The translations under genes and the position numbers were made by a program. This document shows positions 1 to 8,072 of a stretch of DNA of 53,899 nucleotides, one piece after another. The stretch covers positions 1-53,899 of the forward strand of contig CAYOIT010000007.1 in assembly GCA_964404035.1 (NCBI GenBank), written 5' to 3'. Under the pieces are notes generated by a model. It saw nothing but the letters and a program-made list of their open reading frames with translations, was not told the origin of the DNA and ran no database searches. Source of the DNA: CAMBRF01 sp964404035. Lineage in GTDB: Bacteria; Verrucomicrobiota; Kiritimatiellia; CAIKKV01; CAITUY01. Positions within the stretch are counted from its first letter, which is position 1. The number at the start of each line of letters is the position of its first letter.

Positions 1-10
1 CCGCCGGCCG

Positions 11-37
11 GGGCGGGCGACGTAGCGCCCGCCCTAC
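11..37 (-). repeat. REP-like palindrome, copy 1
   Basis: On the minus strand this reads GTAG followed by a hairpin. The stem GGGCGGGCG/CGCCCGCCC is a perfect 9 bp and encloses the 6-nt loop ACGTAG (plus-strand 20-25). It matches the copies at 13324, 43638, 44981, 45031 and 49226-49296 in architecture, with compensating stem changes. It lies just downstream of the last gene of the minus-strand transport operon, so it could also act as a 3' mRNA-stabilising hairpin. Confidence 0.7.
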
Positions 38-88
38 TGGCGTTCGTCTCGGTGTGGTGGTTCCAACTGGACTCCACCTTCGCTGGCT

Positions 89-110
89 ACGGGTTGGAAA
101 CCCGTGCCAC
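89..110. repeat. Second palindromic repeat type, copy 1
   Basis: The core ACGGGTT-GGA-AACCCGT (89-105) is a perfect 7-bp inverted repeat with a 3-nt loop, extended by GGC upstream (one-base bulge) and GCC downstream. The 22 nt at 89-110 recur exactly, in reverse orientation, at 37870-37891. It lies in the 3' flank of the transport operon, 14 bases from the stop of the last gene. Nothing else in 1-123 looks like a gene. Confidence 0.65.
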
Positions 111-123
111 TTCCGGTTCTTGG

Positions 124-1125
124 TTAGGCTGTGCCGAAAGGGGGTAACTCGTGTTTGCGAATGCAGGCTACTTCGCGAGTCTCGCCCCCTGCGGGCTGGA
201 AAGGCTCCAGCGGCGGGGGGCGCCGGCTGCACTCGGGGATCGCGAAGGGGCAGCGCGTGTGGAACCGGCAGCCGGACGGGGGATTCGCCGCGGAGGGCAC
301 CTCCCCTTTGAGAATCATGCGTTGCTGCCCGTTGCCGAACGGCACCGGCACCGCCGAGATCAAGGCGCGGCTATAGGGATGAACCGGGTTGTCCAGAATG
401 CCGGCGGCCGGCCCCGCCTCGGCCACCACGCCCAGATACATGACGATCACGCGGTTGGAGATGTGGCGGATGACGCCGAGATCGTGGGAAATGAACAGAT
501 AAGAGAGCGTATGCGCCAACCCAAGGTCGATGAGCAGATTCAACACCTGGGCGCGGACGGACACATCGAGCGCGCTGACCGGCTCATCGCAGATGACCAG
601 TTCCGGTCGCAAGGCCATGGCGCGGGCGATGCTGAGTCTCTGACGCTGGCCACCGGAGAATTCATGCGGGTACCGGTGCAGGACGCCCGGATCCATGCCG
701 ACCTCAAGCAGCAGCTTGGCCCCCGCCTCGGTGCGTTCGCGGGGCTTGATGAGCCCGTGTTCCAGCAACCCCTCGGTGATGATCTCCAGGACCGTCAGGC
801 GCGGATTGAGCGACGCATAGGGATCCTGGAAAATCATCTGGAGACGGCGGCGGTAGGGCAGGGAGTCGGTGTAGCGCGCCGGCCAGAGCGGGGCGCCGTC
901 CAGATGAATCTCGCCGGAGTGGCGGGGTTCCAATCCCATGATGGTGCGGCCCAGCGTTGTCTTACCGCAGCCGGATTCGCCCACAAGGCCAACGGTCTCA
1001 CCGGCCTGCACGTCGAAGGTGAGGCCATCCACGGCTCGCACGTGCCCGACGGTGCGCGCGAGGATGCCGCGGCGGATGGGGAACCACGTCTTGAGGTCGC
1101 GGACCTGGAGCAGGGGTGGCTTCAT
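124..1125 (-). CDS. oppF: Oligopeptide/dipeptide-type ABC transporter ATP-binding protein (OppF/DppF-like)
   Basis: This 333-residue cytoplasmic ATPase would power a peptide- or oligosaccharide-type importer. Walker A (GESGCGKT) is at about 49-56, the signature FSGGQRQR at 156-163 and Walker B (LVICDEP) at 176-182. A C-terminal oligopeptide-transporter region carries the spaced cysteines GCRFHTRCPF. The ATG at 1125 is chosen over an upstream in-frame start because it overlaps the stop of the preceding gene as ATGA and because the extra residues are shadow sequence. It is the last gene of a minus-strand run, with OppD and a YejE-like permease directly upstream. In E. coli the Yej system uses one fused double ATPase (YejF); here the two halves are separate. 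The substrate is unknown; the sugar genes upstream suggest oligosaccharide or glycopeptide, which is inference. Confidence 0.9.
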   Translation of the reverse strand: MKPPLLQVRDLKTWFPIRRGILARTVGHVRAVDGLTFDVQAGETVGLVGESGCGKTTLGRTIMGLEPRHSGEIHLDGAPLWPARYTDSLPYRRRLQMIFQDPYASLNPRLTVLEIITEGLLEHGLIKPRERTEAGAKLLLEVGMDPGVLHRYPHEFSGGQRQRLSIARAMALRPELVICDEPVSALDVSVRAQVLNLLIDLGLAHTLSYLFISHDLGVIRHISNRVIVMYLGVVAEAGPAAGILDNPVHPYSRALISAVPVPFGNGQQRMILKGEVPSAANPPSGCRFHTRCPFAIPECSRRPPPLEPFQPAGGETREVACIRKHELPPFGTA

Positions 1126-2123
1126 GGTGCGGCGTCCTTCTGCGCGAACGAGTCGGCCAGAAAACAGGCGGACCGGCGCCCGGCACCGAGCTCGAACAAA
1201 GGCGGTTGCTCGCAGCGGCACCGATCGAAGACATACCGGCAACGCGGCGCGAACCGGCAGCCCACGGGATAGGACAAGGGAGAGGGGACCTGGCCCTCGA
1301 TCGAGGTCAAGCGCCCGCCCGGCCGGGTCAGGCTGATCACGGAATCGAGCAGGGCCCTCGTATAGGGATGACAGGGGCGCTCAAAGAGCTGGCGGCGCGG
1401 CCCCTCTTCCACGATGCGGGAGGCGTACATGACGAGCACCCGGTCGCACATTTCCCAGACCACCCCCAGGTCGTGGGTGATCAACAGTAACGACGTGCTC
1501 CGGGTTTTCATCTCGCGCAGCAGTTGCAGGACTTGCGCCTGAATGGTGACGTCCAGGGCGGTGGTGGGTTCGTCGGCGATCACGAGCGCCGGCTTGAGCA
1601 TCAGGGCCATCGCGATCATGACCCGCTGGAGCATGCCTCCCGACAGTTCGAAGGGATAGGATTGCAGGCGCTGTTCAGCGTCCGGAATGCCCACTTTCCG
1701 GAGCCAGTCCACACTGATGTCGCGCGCCTGGCGGGCGTCGATCGATTGATGGAGTTGCAGGGTTTCCACCAACTGGGCCCCGATGCGGTGGAGGGGTGAC
1801 AGGGCCGAGGCGGGTTCCTGGAAGATCATGCTGATCTGTGCGCCGCGGATGGGGCGCAGCTCGGCGGCGGGCAGGCGCAAAAGATCGGCGCCGTTGAAGA
1901 GGACCTCGCCGGAGAGGAGGCGGCCGGGGGGCGAGGGGATGAGGCGAAGGAGGCTGAGCGCCGTGACGGATTTCCCGCAGCCGGACTCGCCGACCAGCCC
2001 GAGCACCTCGCCCTGCTGGATCGAAAAGGAGACGTCGTCCACGGCCGTGAGGCTGCCCTCATCGGTGTCGAAGACCACGCTCAAGTTTCGTATGTCCAGA
2101 ATGGAATCCATGGGTTGGCTCAC
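1122..2123 (-). CDS. oppD: Oligopeptide/dipeptide-type ABC transporter ATP-binding protein (OppD/DppD-like)
   Basis: This 333-residue ATPase is the expected heterodimer partner of the downstream OppF-like protein. It has Walker A GESGCGKS, a signature reading LSGGMLQR, Walker B ALVIADEP, the switch histidine in LLITHDLG, and the C-terminal region with GCRFAPRC. DppD/OppD proteins usually read LSGGMRQR or LSGGQRQR, so the leucine is a small oddity. The start is GTG at 2123, which overlaps the upstream permease stop as GTGA; an ATG four codons later is the alternative. Tight coupling on both sides shows one transcription unit. Confidence 0.9.
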   Translation of the reverse strand: MSQPMDSILDIRNLSVVFDTDEGSLTAVDDVSFSIQQGEVLGLVGESGCGKSVTALSLLRLIPSPPGRLLSGEVLFNGADLLRLPAAELRPIRGAQISMIFQEPASALSPLHRIGAQLVETLQLHQSIDARQARDISVDWLRKVGIPDAEQRLQSYPFELSGGMLQRVMIAMALMLKPALVIADEPTTALDVTIQAQVLQLLREMKTRSTSLLLITHDLGVVWEMCDRVLVMYASRIVEEGPRRQLFERPCHPYTRALLDSVISLTRPGGRLTSIEGQVPSPLSYPVGCRFAPRCRYVFDRCRCEQPPLFELGAGRRSACFLADSFAQKDAAP

Positions 2124-3724
2124 TCGATTCGGATCTGAGGCCGGGGATCATAGGCGTCACGGACGCCTTCACCCACGAACACGCCCAGCAACATGACCGT
2201 GAAAAGGGCCAGGGACGGGTAAAGGATCAACCACCAGGCCCATCGGAACTGCTGGGCCTGCTGCAGGAGTTCGCCCCAGCTTGCCGTGGGCGGCGGGATT
2301 CCGAACCCGAGATAGTCCAGGGCCGCGAGCGAACCGATCGCTCCCACCAGGTAGAACGGGAAGAAGGTGATGATGGGGACGAGCGCGTTGGGCAGGATAT
2401 GACGGAACACGATCTTGCGGTGGGGCAATCCCATGGCCTTGGCCGCCTCGACAAAGGGCAGGCGGCGCAGCCGCAGGAATTCGGCCCGAATGTAGTAGGA
2501 AATGCCGATCCAGTTGAAAACGGCATAACAGACGAGAAGGAGCACAAAGCCCCTCCCGTAAACCGCCCCCAGGAGAATCATCACGTAGAGGAAGGGCAAA
2601 GCGCTCCAGATCTCCGTGAAACGCTGACCCGTCATATCCACCTTGCCGCCACAGTAGCCCTGCAGGGCCCCCAGGAGGGTTCCCAGGGCCATGGAAAGTC
2701 CGACCAACAGGAAGCCGAAGGTCATGGAGGTGCGCAGCCCATACACGACCCTGGTCAGGACATCGCGGCCGGCGTTATCGACTCCGAGCCAATGGCCGGG
2801 CACGGGCTTGTAAGGCCAGTGAACCTCGGTCTTTTCGAACGTGACCTCATACGGGGTGCCGCCGGCGGTGATGGTCTGGCGATCCACGGGTTCCGCCAGG
2901 CAACGGGCGGCCAGGGCAAGCACGTTGGACCGCGTGGCCTCATCCAGCGTTTTCCAGGGTCGGAAGTGGCTGGTCAGGATGTGTCCGGCGGCGCCCACTT
3001 CGATTGACCCGGCGGTTTTCTCCTCGTCCGCGAGCTCACGCAGGGTCAGGCGGACGGTCGGCGGCGGCGTCGCGCGCGGGGTGAACTCGGATAGTGCCCC
3101 TTCGGCGCGGAGGACAGAGCCGGTGGCGCGCAGCAGGGACGATGAACAGGAGGGGGCGGGTTCATTGCGGAAACGCAGGGCGATGGCGGCCTGCAGTTCG
3201 GCGGTCAGCGGCCACAGGTTGGTCAGGGGCAGGTCCTGCAGTGCGTTCTCGTCCAGATCGAAGAAGCCGGCGGCGCCCGCCGACCGGGCGATCGTGAGGT
3301 CGGGGCGGAGGTTGAGGGTGCCCAGGCGCAGACGGGGTCGAAAATCCAGCGTGACGGATTCGGAGACCGCCAGGGTTTCAGGGTTGATGATCTCGTTGGG
3401 ACCGAAAGGAATGGGCGCGAAAAGCATGAGGTTGGAGGACGGTGCCGCGAAGGCCGGCGACGCGGCAAGCTGCTTGTAGTCGGGCCGTGTGCTTTTGCCG
3501 TTCCTGAGAAACGTGGATTCCGGGTAGAACCGGAAGACCGGGAAGAAGGAGCGGCCTTCGAACCGGACCAGGAGCGGTTCGTTGTTGCAGACCAGCTCGG
3601 CGCCGAGACTCACGGTGTAAAGGGCGAGGAGGATCCAGAATGAGTACCAGGCGCGACGGAGACGGCGAAAACGCCGCCATCGTTTGATGGTGATCGGGTT
3701 CCACTCGAAATAGCGGCCCGCCAT
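2120..3724 (-). CDS. yejE: YejE-like ABC transporter permease with a large extracytoplasmic insertion
   Basis: This 534-residue inner-membrane permease has a YejE-like N-terminus: a basic segment, one TM helix near 27-45, then a conserved stretch containing NEPLLVRFEGRSFFPVF. The C-terminal permease domain starts near HWLGVDNAGRDVLTRVVYG (about 311-329) and has five or so TM helices. It carries the EAA loop (EAAKAMGLPHRKIVFRHILPN begins near 426) that contacts the ATPases. E. coli YejE is about 340 residues; the difference is a block of roughly 190 residues, about 115-305, placed in the loop after TM1 and so probably outside the membrane. The gene lies 3 bases after the UroD-like gene, and its stop overlaps the oppD start. 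No YejA-type binding protein or YejB-type second permease precedes it in this operon. Confidence 0.88.
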   Translation of the reverse strand: MAGRYFEWNPITIKRWRRFRRLRRAWYSFWILLALYTVSLGAELVCNNEPLLVRFEGRSFFPVFRFYPESTFLRNGKSTRPDYKQLAASPAFAAPSSNLMLFAPIPFGPNEIINPETLAVSESVTLDFRPRLRLGTLNLRPDLTIARSAGAAGFFDLDENALQDLPLTNLWPLTAELQAAIALRFRNEPAPSCSSSLLRATGSVLRAEGALSEFTPRATPPPTVRLTLRELADEEKTAGSIEVGAAGHILTSHFRPWKTLDEATRSNVLALAARCLAEPVDRQTITAGGTPYEVTFEKTEVHWPYKPVPGHWLGVDNAGRDVLTRVVYGLRTSMTFGFLLVGLSMALGTLLGALQGYCGGKVDMTGQRFTEIWSALPFLYVMILLGAVYGRGFVLLLVCYAVFNWIGISYYIRAEFLRLRRLPFVEAAKAMGLPHRKIVFRHILPNALVPIITFFPFYLVGAIGSLAALDYLGFGIPPPTASWGELLQQAQQFRWAWWLILYPSLALFTVMLLGVFVGEGVRDAYDPRPQIRIE

Positions 3725-3727
3725 GGC

Positions 3728-4999
3728 TCAGCCTGTCGTGTCGGCAATGACTTCACGCGCCAGTTCGACCCAGCGCGGGAGGCGTTCCGGCTGGTTGTTC
3801 AAAGTATGAACGTCTTTCATAATGATCTCCAGGCGGCAGCCGCCGGCGGCCGCCAGGGTCTTGCGCAGGTCGGCGCGGATGGCGTCCTCGTCGAAGTGCG
3901 AGGTGCTGATGATCGAGGGATTGGGTTTCCGGGAATAGACATAGCGGCGGCCGCACTCGCGGGCCATGAACGCTTCATCCGCCCAGGGCGACACCGAGAC
4001 GCGGGCCAGATTCGGCAGTTGTTTCAGGATATGCCAGCGATTATTAACGGGCTCGCAGCAGCCGTAATAGCACTTCCCAAAACGCTCGACCACGTCGCGC
4101 TGGTAGGGGAAGATGAACTCCGCGAACTGGTCCGGTCCCACCCCCACGGTCTCCTGCGACTCACTGAGCACCCACAGGTCCCGCATGCGGACCGGCAGGC
4201 CGGGTTTCCAGTCGGGCTGGGGCAGGTCCCGGGTGTAGCCCATGCTGCCGGAACCGATGTAATCGTTCCGGTTGTTGAGCGTCAGGAGTTGTTCCTTCTC
4301 CGCCCACGTGGCGAGAGCGATCTGGTCATCCCGCAGGAACGCCATCAGCCGGTGGAGCCCCTCGGGCTGATCGAACATGAACAGCATCAGGTTTTCCATG
4401 CCGATCAGGTCGATGGCATTGATGGTCAGGCCTTGCGTCCACCAGAAGGCGCCGCGCAGGGTCACGGGCAGAAGGTCTTCGAAAATGGCTTCCAAGCGGG
4501 CCTTGTGGGCCAGGGTCGACTCGCGATTCACGGTATAGGAGCGGGAGTGAAGTTTGCCGAAGTCCCGGTCGAGGTCCTTGATCGGGGGATCCCAGGCTCG
4601 TGACCCCATCCCTTCGTAGCCGTCCACCCGGTGCTGAACGACGGGCACGCCGTAGTCGCCGACCGAGATATGCCAGTTGAGGGAAAGGCAGGGCTCAACC
4701 ACATGATCATCCTTCAGTTCCTCGAACATGAAAATCTCGTTGCGCAGGCCCCACTCGATGCCGCGTGCCGTGCGATCCTGACAGCGGAGCCGGGCCTCGG
4801 TAAAAGGCTTGTGCAGGTCGGCAATGCCGCCGTGTTCGGCCAGCACCATGGGCCGCGCGTCGGGGGCGCCGGCATCGAGCCGGTACCACGCCTCGCGACG
4901 TTCCAAGTTCACCGGATCGTTCGCGATCTCCCTCTTGCGCCGGGCCAGGGTTCGGAGAATCTGAAGATCGTCAGGGCTCAGCCCCGTTTTATCACTCAT
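3728..4999 (-). CDS. Uroporphyrinogen decarboxylase (URO-D)-family protein
   Basis: This 423-residue soluble protein has the overall look of the URO-D fold family, which includes haem-pathway decarboxylases and corrinoid or methyl-transfer enzymes. Recognisable stretches include GPDQFAEFIFPYQRDVVERF, a CCEP motif near the C-terminal third and a final segment GGCRLEIIMKDVHTL typical of the family's last strand. It is longer and more divergent than HemE and sits among sugar genes, so haem synthesis is unlikely; similar proteins are common next to PVC sugar-utilisation genes, but their reaction is not established. The ATG at 4999 is preceded by GGAGG and overlaps the trmL stop by 8 bases, which excludes the longer reading. 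Confidence 0.75.
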   Translation of the reverse strand: MSDKTGLSPDDLQILRTLARRKREIANDPVNLERREAWYRLDAGAPDARPMVLAEHGGIADLHKPFTEARLRCQDRTARGIEWGLRNEIFMFEELKDDHVVEPCLSLNWHISVGDYGVPVVQHRVDGYEGMGSRAWDPPIKDLDRDFGKLHSRSYTVNRESTLAHKARLEAIFEDLLPVTLRGAFWWTQGLTINAIDLIGMENLMLFMFDQPEGLHRLMAFLRDDQIALATWAEKEQLLTLNNRNDYIGSGSMGYTRDLPQPDWKPGLPVRMRDLWVLSESQETVGVGPDQFAEFIFPYQRDVVERFGKCYYGCCEPVNNRWHILKQLPNLARVSVSPWADEAFMARECGRRYVYSRKPNPSIISTSHFDEDAIRADLRKTLAAAGGCRLEIIMKDVHTLNNQPERLPRWVELAREVIADTTG

Positions 5000-5513
5000 G
5001 GTGCGCCTCCTGGTTGATGTTCCGGAGTGCCTCGTATAACACGATGGCGACGGCCGTGGCAAGATTGAGGGACCGCACGTGGTCAATGCGCATGGGGATG
5101 CCGAGGACGTGGGATTCACTGCCCGCCATCAGTTCGTCCGGCAGTCCGTGCGATTCGTTCCCGAAGACCAGCACGTCGCCCGGCTGATACGCAACGGCGG
5201 TATAGGGGATGTGGCCCCGGGTACTGAAATAGAAATAGCGGTTGGTCGGCAGGGCAGTCCGGAGCCCCTCGAAGGTGTCATGTCGCGAAAGGTCCACCTT
5301 GTCCCAGTAATCCAGGCCGGCGCGGCGGACCTGGGCATCGGTCAGGCGGAAACCCAGCGGTCCGACCAGGTGCAGGCGGGACCCCGTGGCCGCGCACAGA
5401 CGCGCGATGGTGCCGGTATTGGGTGGAATCTCCGGCTCCACGAGGGCTATATTCAACGGCGGATCGGGCCAGGCGAACTCGAAGGCATGTCGGCGTTCGT
5501 GGGTCTGGCTCAT
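4992..5513 (-). CDS. trmL: tRNA (cytidine(34)-2'-O)-methyltransferase TrmL
   Basis: This 173-residue SPOUT-fold enzyme is expected to use S-adenosylmethionine to 2'-O-methylate the wobble base of tRNA-Leu species. It shows motif 1 (NIALVEPEIPPNTGTIARLC), motif 2 (VLVFGNESHGLP) and motif 3 (RSLNLATAVAIVLYEALRN), which together form the trefoil knot and AdoMet site. Length agrees with the TrmL subfamily (about 155-175). The start ATG overlaps the araD stop as ATGA. Its place inside a sugar operon, translationally coupled to araD and to the UroD-like gene, is odd and may simply be co-transcription. A tRNA-Leu gene is present elsewhere in the window at 23624. Confidence 0.92.
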   Translation of the reverse strand: MSQTHERRHAFEFAWPDPPLNIALVEPEIPPNTGTIARLCAATGSRLHLVGPLGFRLTDAQVRRAGLDYWDKVDLSRHDTFEGLRTALPTNRYFYFSTRGHIPYTAVAYQPGDVLVFGNESHGLPDELMAGSESHVLGIPMRIDHVRSLNLATAVAIVLYEALRNINQEAHHE

Positions 5514-6208
5514 CCGCCTTTTTGCCCGTAATAGGCGCGGGGACCGTGCTTGCGGAGGAAGTGTTTGTCGAGAATCATCGCGGGCAGGGGAGGCTGCTGA
5601 GGGGTCAACTGCAACGTTCCCATGGCCATGCGGGCGACTTCTTCCAGTGCCACACTGTTCTCCACCGAGTCCAGGGGGGTCTTGCCCCAGGTGAACGGTC
5701 CGTGGTGCGCCACCAGGACGGCGGGCATCTGGATGGGGTCACGGCGGTTGAACACCTCCACAATGAGCAGTCCGGTGTTCTTCTCGTAGCCTTCCTCGAT
5801 CTCCCGCTTGCGGAGCGTGCGGGTCACCGGGATCTCCCCGTAGAAATGGTCCGCGTGCGTAGTCCCGAGGCAGGGGATCGGACGGCAGGCCTGGGCGAAC
5901 ATCGTGGCGTGCGTGCTGTGGGTATGGGTGATGCCGCCCACCTGCTGGAAGGCGGTGTACAAGGCCAGATGGGTCGGCGCATCGGACGACGGCCGCATCG
6001 ATTTCTCAAGGGTCTTTCCCTCCATGTCCATGACCACCATGTTCTCCGGCGTCAGGCGGGAATAGGGGACGCCGCTGGGCTTGATGACGATCAAGCCCTC
6101 CTTGCGGTCGATTCCGCTGACGTTACCCCACGTCATCAGGACGAGCTTGTGATGTTCAAGGTCGCGATTGGCTTCGCAGACCTCTTTGCGCAATTGTTCC
6201 AGCAGCAT
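5510..6208 (-). CDS. araD: L-ribulose-5-phosphate 4-epimerase
   Basis: This 232-residue class II aldolase-fold zinc enzyme interconverts L-ribulose 5-phosphate and D-xylulose 5-phosphate, the last step of L-arabinose catabolism. The zinc-site motif HTHSTHATM places His95 and His97 at the E. coli AraD positions, with Asp76 in SSDAPTH and a further histidine in VAHHGPFTWG near 169. The TWGNVSG motif near 27-33 and KPSGVPY near 43-49 fit the phosphate-binding region. It lies 16 bases after araB, and its stop overlaps trmL. A fuculose-phosphate aldolase is the main alternative, but the AraD-specific C-terminus and the neighbouring ribulokinase favour araD. Confidence 0.94.
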   Translation of the reverse strand: MLLEQLRKEVCEANRDLEHHKLVLMTWGNVSGIDRKEGLIVIKPSGVPYSRLTPENMVVMDMEGKTLEKSMRPSSDAPTHLALYTAFQQVGGITHTHSTHATMFAQACRPIPCLGTTHADHFYGEIPVTRTLRKREIEEGYEKNTGLLIVEVFNRRDPIQMPAVLVAHHGPFTWGKTPLDSVENSVALEEVARMAMGTLQLTPQQPPLPAMILDKHFLRKHGPRAYYGQKGG

Positions 6209-6224
6209 AGCTCTCCCCCTTGCT

Positions 6225-7919
6225 TTACACGCGTTGTTTTTGCCTGATCGCGATCAGGTCTTTCATGACGCGATCGAGTTTCCCGGACCAGCCGGGAGTC
6301 CCGAACGCGTCATGCAACTCGCGGTAAAGCGAATACAGCTTCGTATAGACCTCGTGATTCTCCCTGATCGGCTTGAAAACGGTGCTTCGGACACCGCACA
6401 TGGCCTTCTGGGCGGCGGCCACGGAATCGTAACCACCGGCTTTCCGGCCGGCGGCCACGGCGCCAAAGAGGGCGGCACCGAGGGCACAGGTCTGGTCGCT
6501 ACGGGAGATCTTCATGGGCCGTCCGGTGACGTCGGCGTAGATCTGCATCAGGAACGGGTTCTTCGCCGCCAGGCCGCCGCAATTGACGATTTCCTTGACC
6601 GGAACCCCGTGTTCCTCGATGCGATTGATGATCGTGAGGGCCCCGAAAGCGGTGGCCTCGATCAGCGCCCGGTAGATTTCGTGTGCCTCGGTGTGGAGCG
6701 TCTGCCCCAGGAGGAGGCCGCTCAGCCGGACATCCACCAGGATCGTCCGGTTGCCGTTATTCCAGTCGAGGGCGATCAGGCCGTGTTCGCCCGGCTTCTG
6801 TTTGGCTCCCCGCTTGGCGAGCTCGACAAACTTCTCGTCCATCGTCTTGCCGTAGGACTCCGGGACGAGGTTGTTGACCAGCCACAGGAAGATGTCGCCC
6901 ACGGCGGACTGTCCGGCTTCGATGCCGTGATAGCCGGGCAGGACCGATCCCTTGACAATGCCGCAGACGCCGGGAATGTCCGCCAGGCGCTTGTCCGCCG
7001 GCCAGACCATCATATCGCAGGTGCTGGTTCCCAGGATCTTCACGAGGGTGCCGACCTTGATGCCCGCACCGACGCCGCCCATGTGGGCGTCGAAGGCGCC
7101 GACCGCAATGGCGGTGCCTTCCTTGAGGCCCAGTTCAGCCGCCCATGGCTTCGAGAGGCGGCCGGCCAACTGGTCGGAAGGCACAGCCTTGTCGAACAGA
7201 CGGTCGCGCAAGTCCGCCAGGGCGGGGTCTAGCTTTGCGAGGAACTTCTTGTCCGGCAGGCCCTTCCACTCTTCGCAGTACATGGCCTTGTGCCCGGCCG
7301 CACAGACGCCCCGGACGATCTGGTCGGGACGGGTGTTGCCGGCAAGGACGGCGGGGATGAAATCGCAGCATTCCACAAAGCTGTGCGCTGCCTTGAAGAC
7401 CTCCGGCGCCACGCGCTTGCAGTGCAGGATCTTGCTCCAGAACCATTCGGAAGAATAGATGCCGCCGCACTTGGCGAGGTACTGGGGCCGCAGCTTGGAG
7501 GCCGTTGCGGTGATTTCGGCGGCTTCCGCGTAGCTGGTGTGGTCCTTCCACAGCCAGGCCTGGGCGTTCAGGTTCTTCTTGAACTTGGGATTGAAGGCGA
7601 GTGGCGTTCCCGTGCTGTCGACCGGAAGCGGGGTGCTGCCGGTGGTGTCCACGCCGATGCCGATGATCTCATGCGGATTGAAGCCCGGCCGTTTCTTGCG
7701 GGCGATCTTGATGGCTTCCTTGATCGCCACGAAGGCGTCCAGGTAGTCCTGGGGATTCTGGCGGGCGACGTTCGGGTCTTTCGGATCCAGGAGGATGCCC
7801 TGTTTCCCGCTGGGGTAGGGGAAGACATGGCTGGCGAGTTCGGTGCCGTCAGCCAGATCGACGATCAGCGACCGGCAAGAATTGGTTCCATAGTCCAGAC
7901 CGAGTGCGTAATGCTTCAT
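6225..7919 (-). CDS. araB: Ribulokinase
   Basis: This 564-residue FGGY-family kinase would phosphorylate L-ribulose (or a related ketose) with ATP. The N-terminal phosphate loop ALGLDYGTNSCRSLIVD, the mid-protein GAFDAHMGGVGAGIKVG, and GTSTCDMMVW (the AraB-type GTSTC motif) are all present, as is the C-terminal ATP-binding NCGGLAAKNPFLMQIYADV. The length matches AraB (about 560). ATG at 7919 is used because it has AGGAG upstream and starts the conserved domain. A perfect 16-bp palindrome (6243-6258) lies in the last codons. A hairpin repeat separates it from the upstream isomerase gene. Confidence 0.95.
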   Translation of the reverse strand: MKHYALGLDYGTNSCRSLIVDLADGTELASHVFPYPSGKQGILLDPKDPNVARQNPQDYLDAFVAIKEAIKIARKKRPGFNPHEIIGIGVDTTGSTPLPVDSTGTPLAFNPKFKKNLNAQAWLWKDHTSYAEAAEITATASKLRPQYLAKCGGIYSSEWFWSKILHCKRVAPEVFKAAHSFVECCDFIPAVLAGNTRPDQIVRGVCAAGHKAMYCEEWKGLPDKKFLAKLDPALADLRDRLFDKAVPSDQLAGRLSKPWAAELGLKEGTAIAVGAFDAHMGGVGAGIKVGTLVKILGTSTCDMMVWPADKRLADIPGVCGIVKGSVLPGYHGIEAGQSAVGDIFLWLVNNLVPESYGKTMDEKFVELAKRGAKQKPGEHGLIALDWNNGNRTILVDVRLSGLLLGQTLHTEAHEIYRALIEATAFGALTIINRIEEHGVPVKEIVNCGGLAAKNPFLMQIYADVTGRPMKISRSDQTCALGAALFGAVAAGRKAGGYDSVAAAQKAMCGVRSTVFKPIRENHEVYTKLYSLYRELHDAFGTPGWSGKLDRVMKDLIAIRQKQRV

Positions 7920-7969
7920 GGGGTTCTCCTGGGATATCCACTGTCTTCTAAAACACTTCGAGAATCTTG

Positions 7970-8041
7970 ACCACGGATGACACGGATGACACTGATAAAT
8001 GAAACCCAATTCTTATCCGTGTTATCCGTGCCATCCGTGGT
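7970..8041. repeat. Long hairpin repeat with CACGGAT-type direct repeats
   Basis: Two 29-nt arms (7970-7998 and 8013-8041) are reverse complements at 26 of 29 positions, with a 14-nt loop. Each arm contains three near-copies of a 9-10-nt unit resembling CACGGATGA. It lies between the isomerase gene stop and araB, inside the operon, and could stall or stabilise the transcript. Similar CACGGAT repeats are scattered through many bacterial genomes. The rest of 7920-8072 holds nothing else obvious beyond the araB ribosome binding site. Confidence 0.75.
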
Positions 8042-8072
8042 TTATTAGGCGGCGTCCACCTTTCTGCCGGGA

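Noticed and set aside
151..1272. Long open frames opposite the transport ATPase and many other genes
   Set aside because: High GC gives long antisense frames; they are low-complexity or Arg/Ala-rich and have no family motifs.
6243..6258. Perfect 16-bp palindrome CCTGATCGCGATCAGG
   Set aside because: It lies in the last codons of araB (DLIAIRQ) and codes normally. A terminator is unlikely as no T-run follows, and araD begins soon after.
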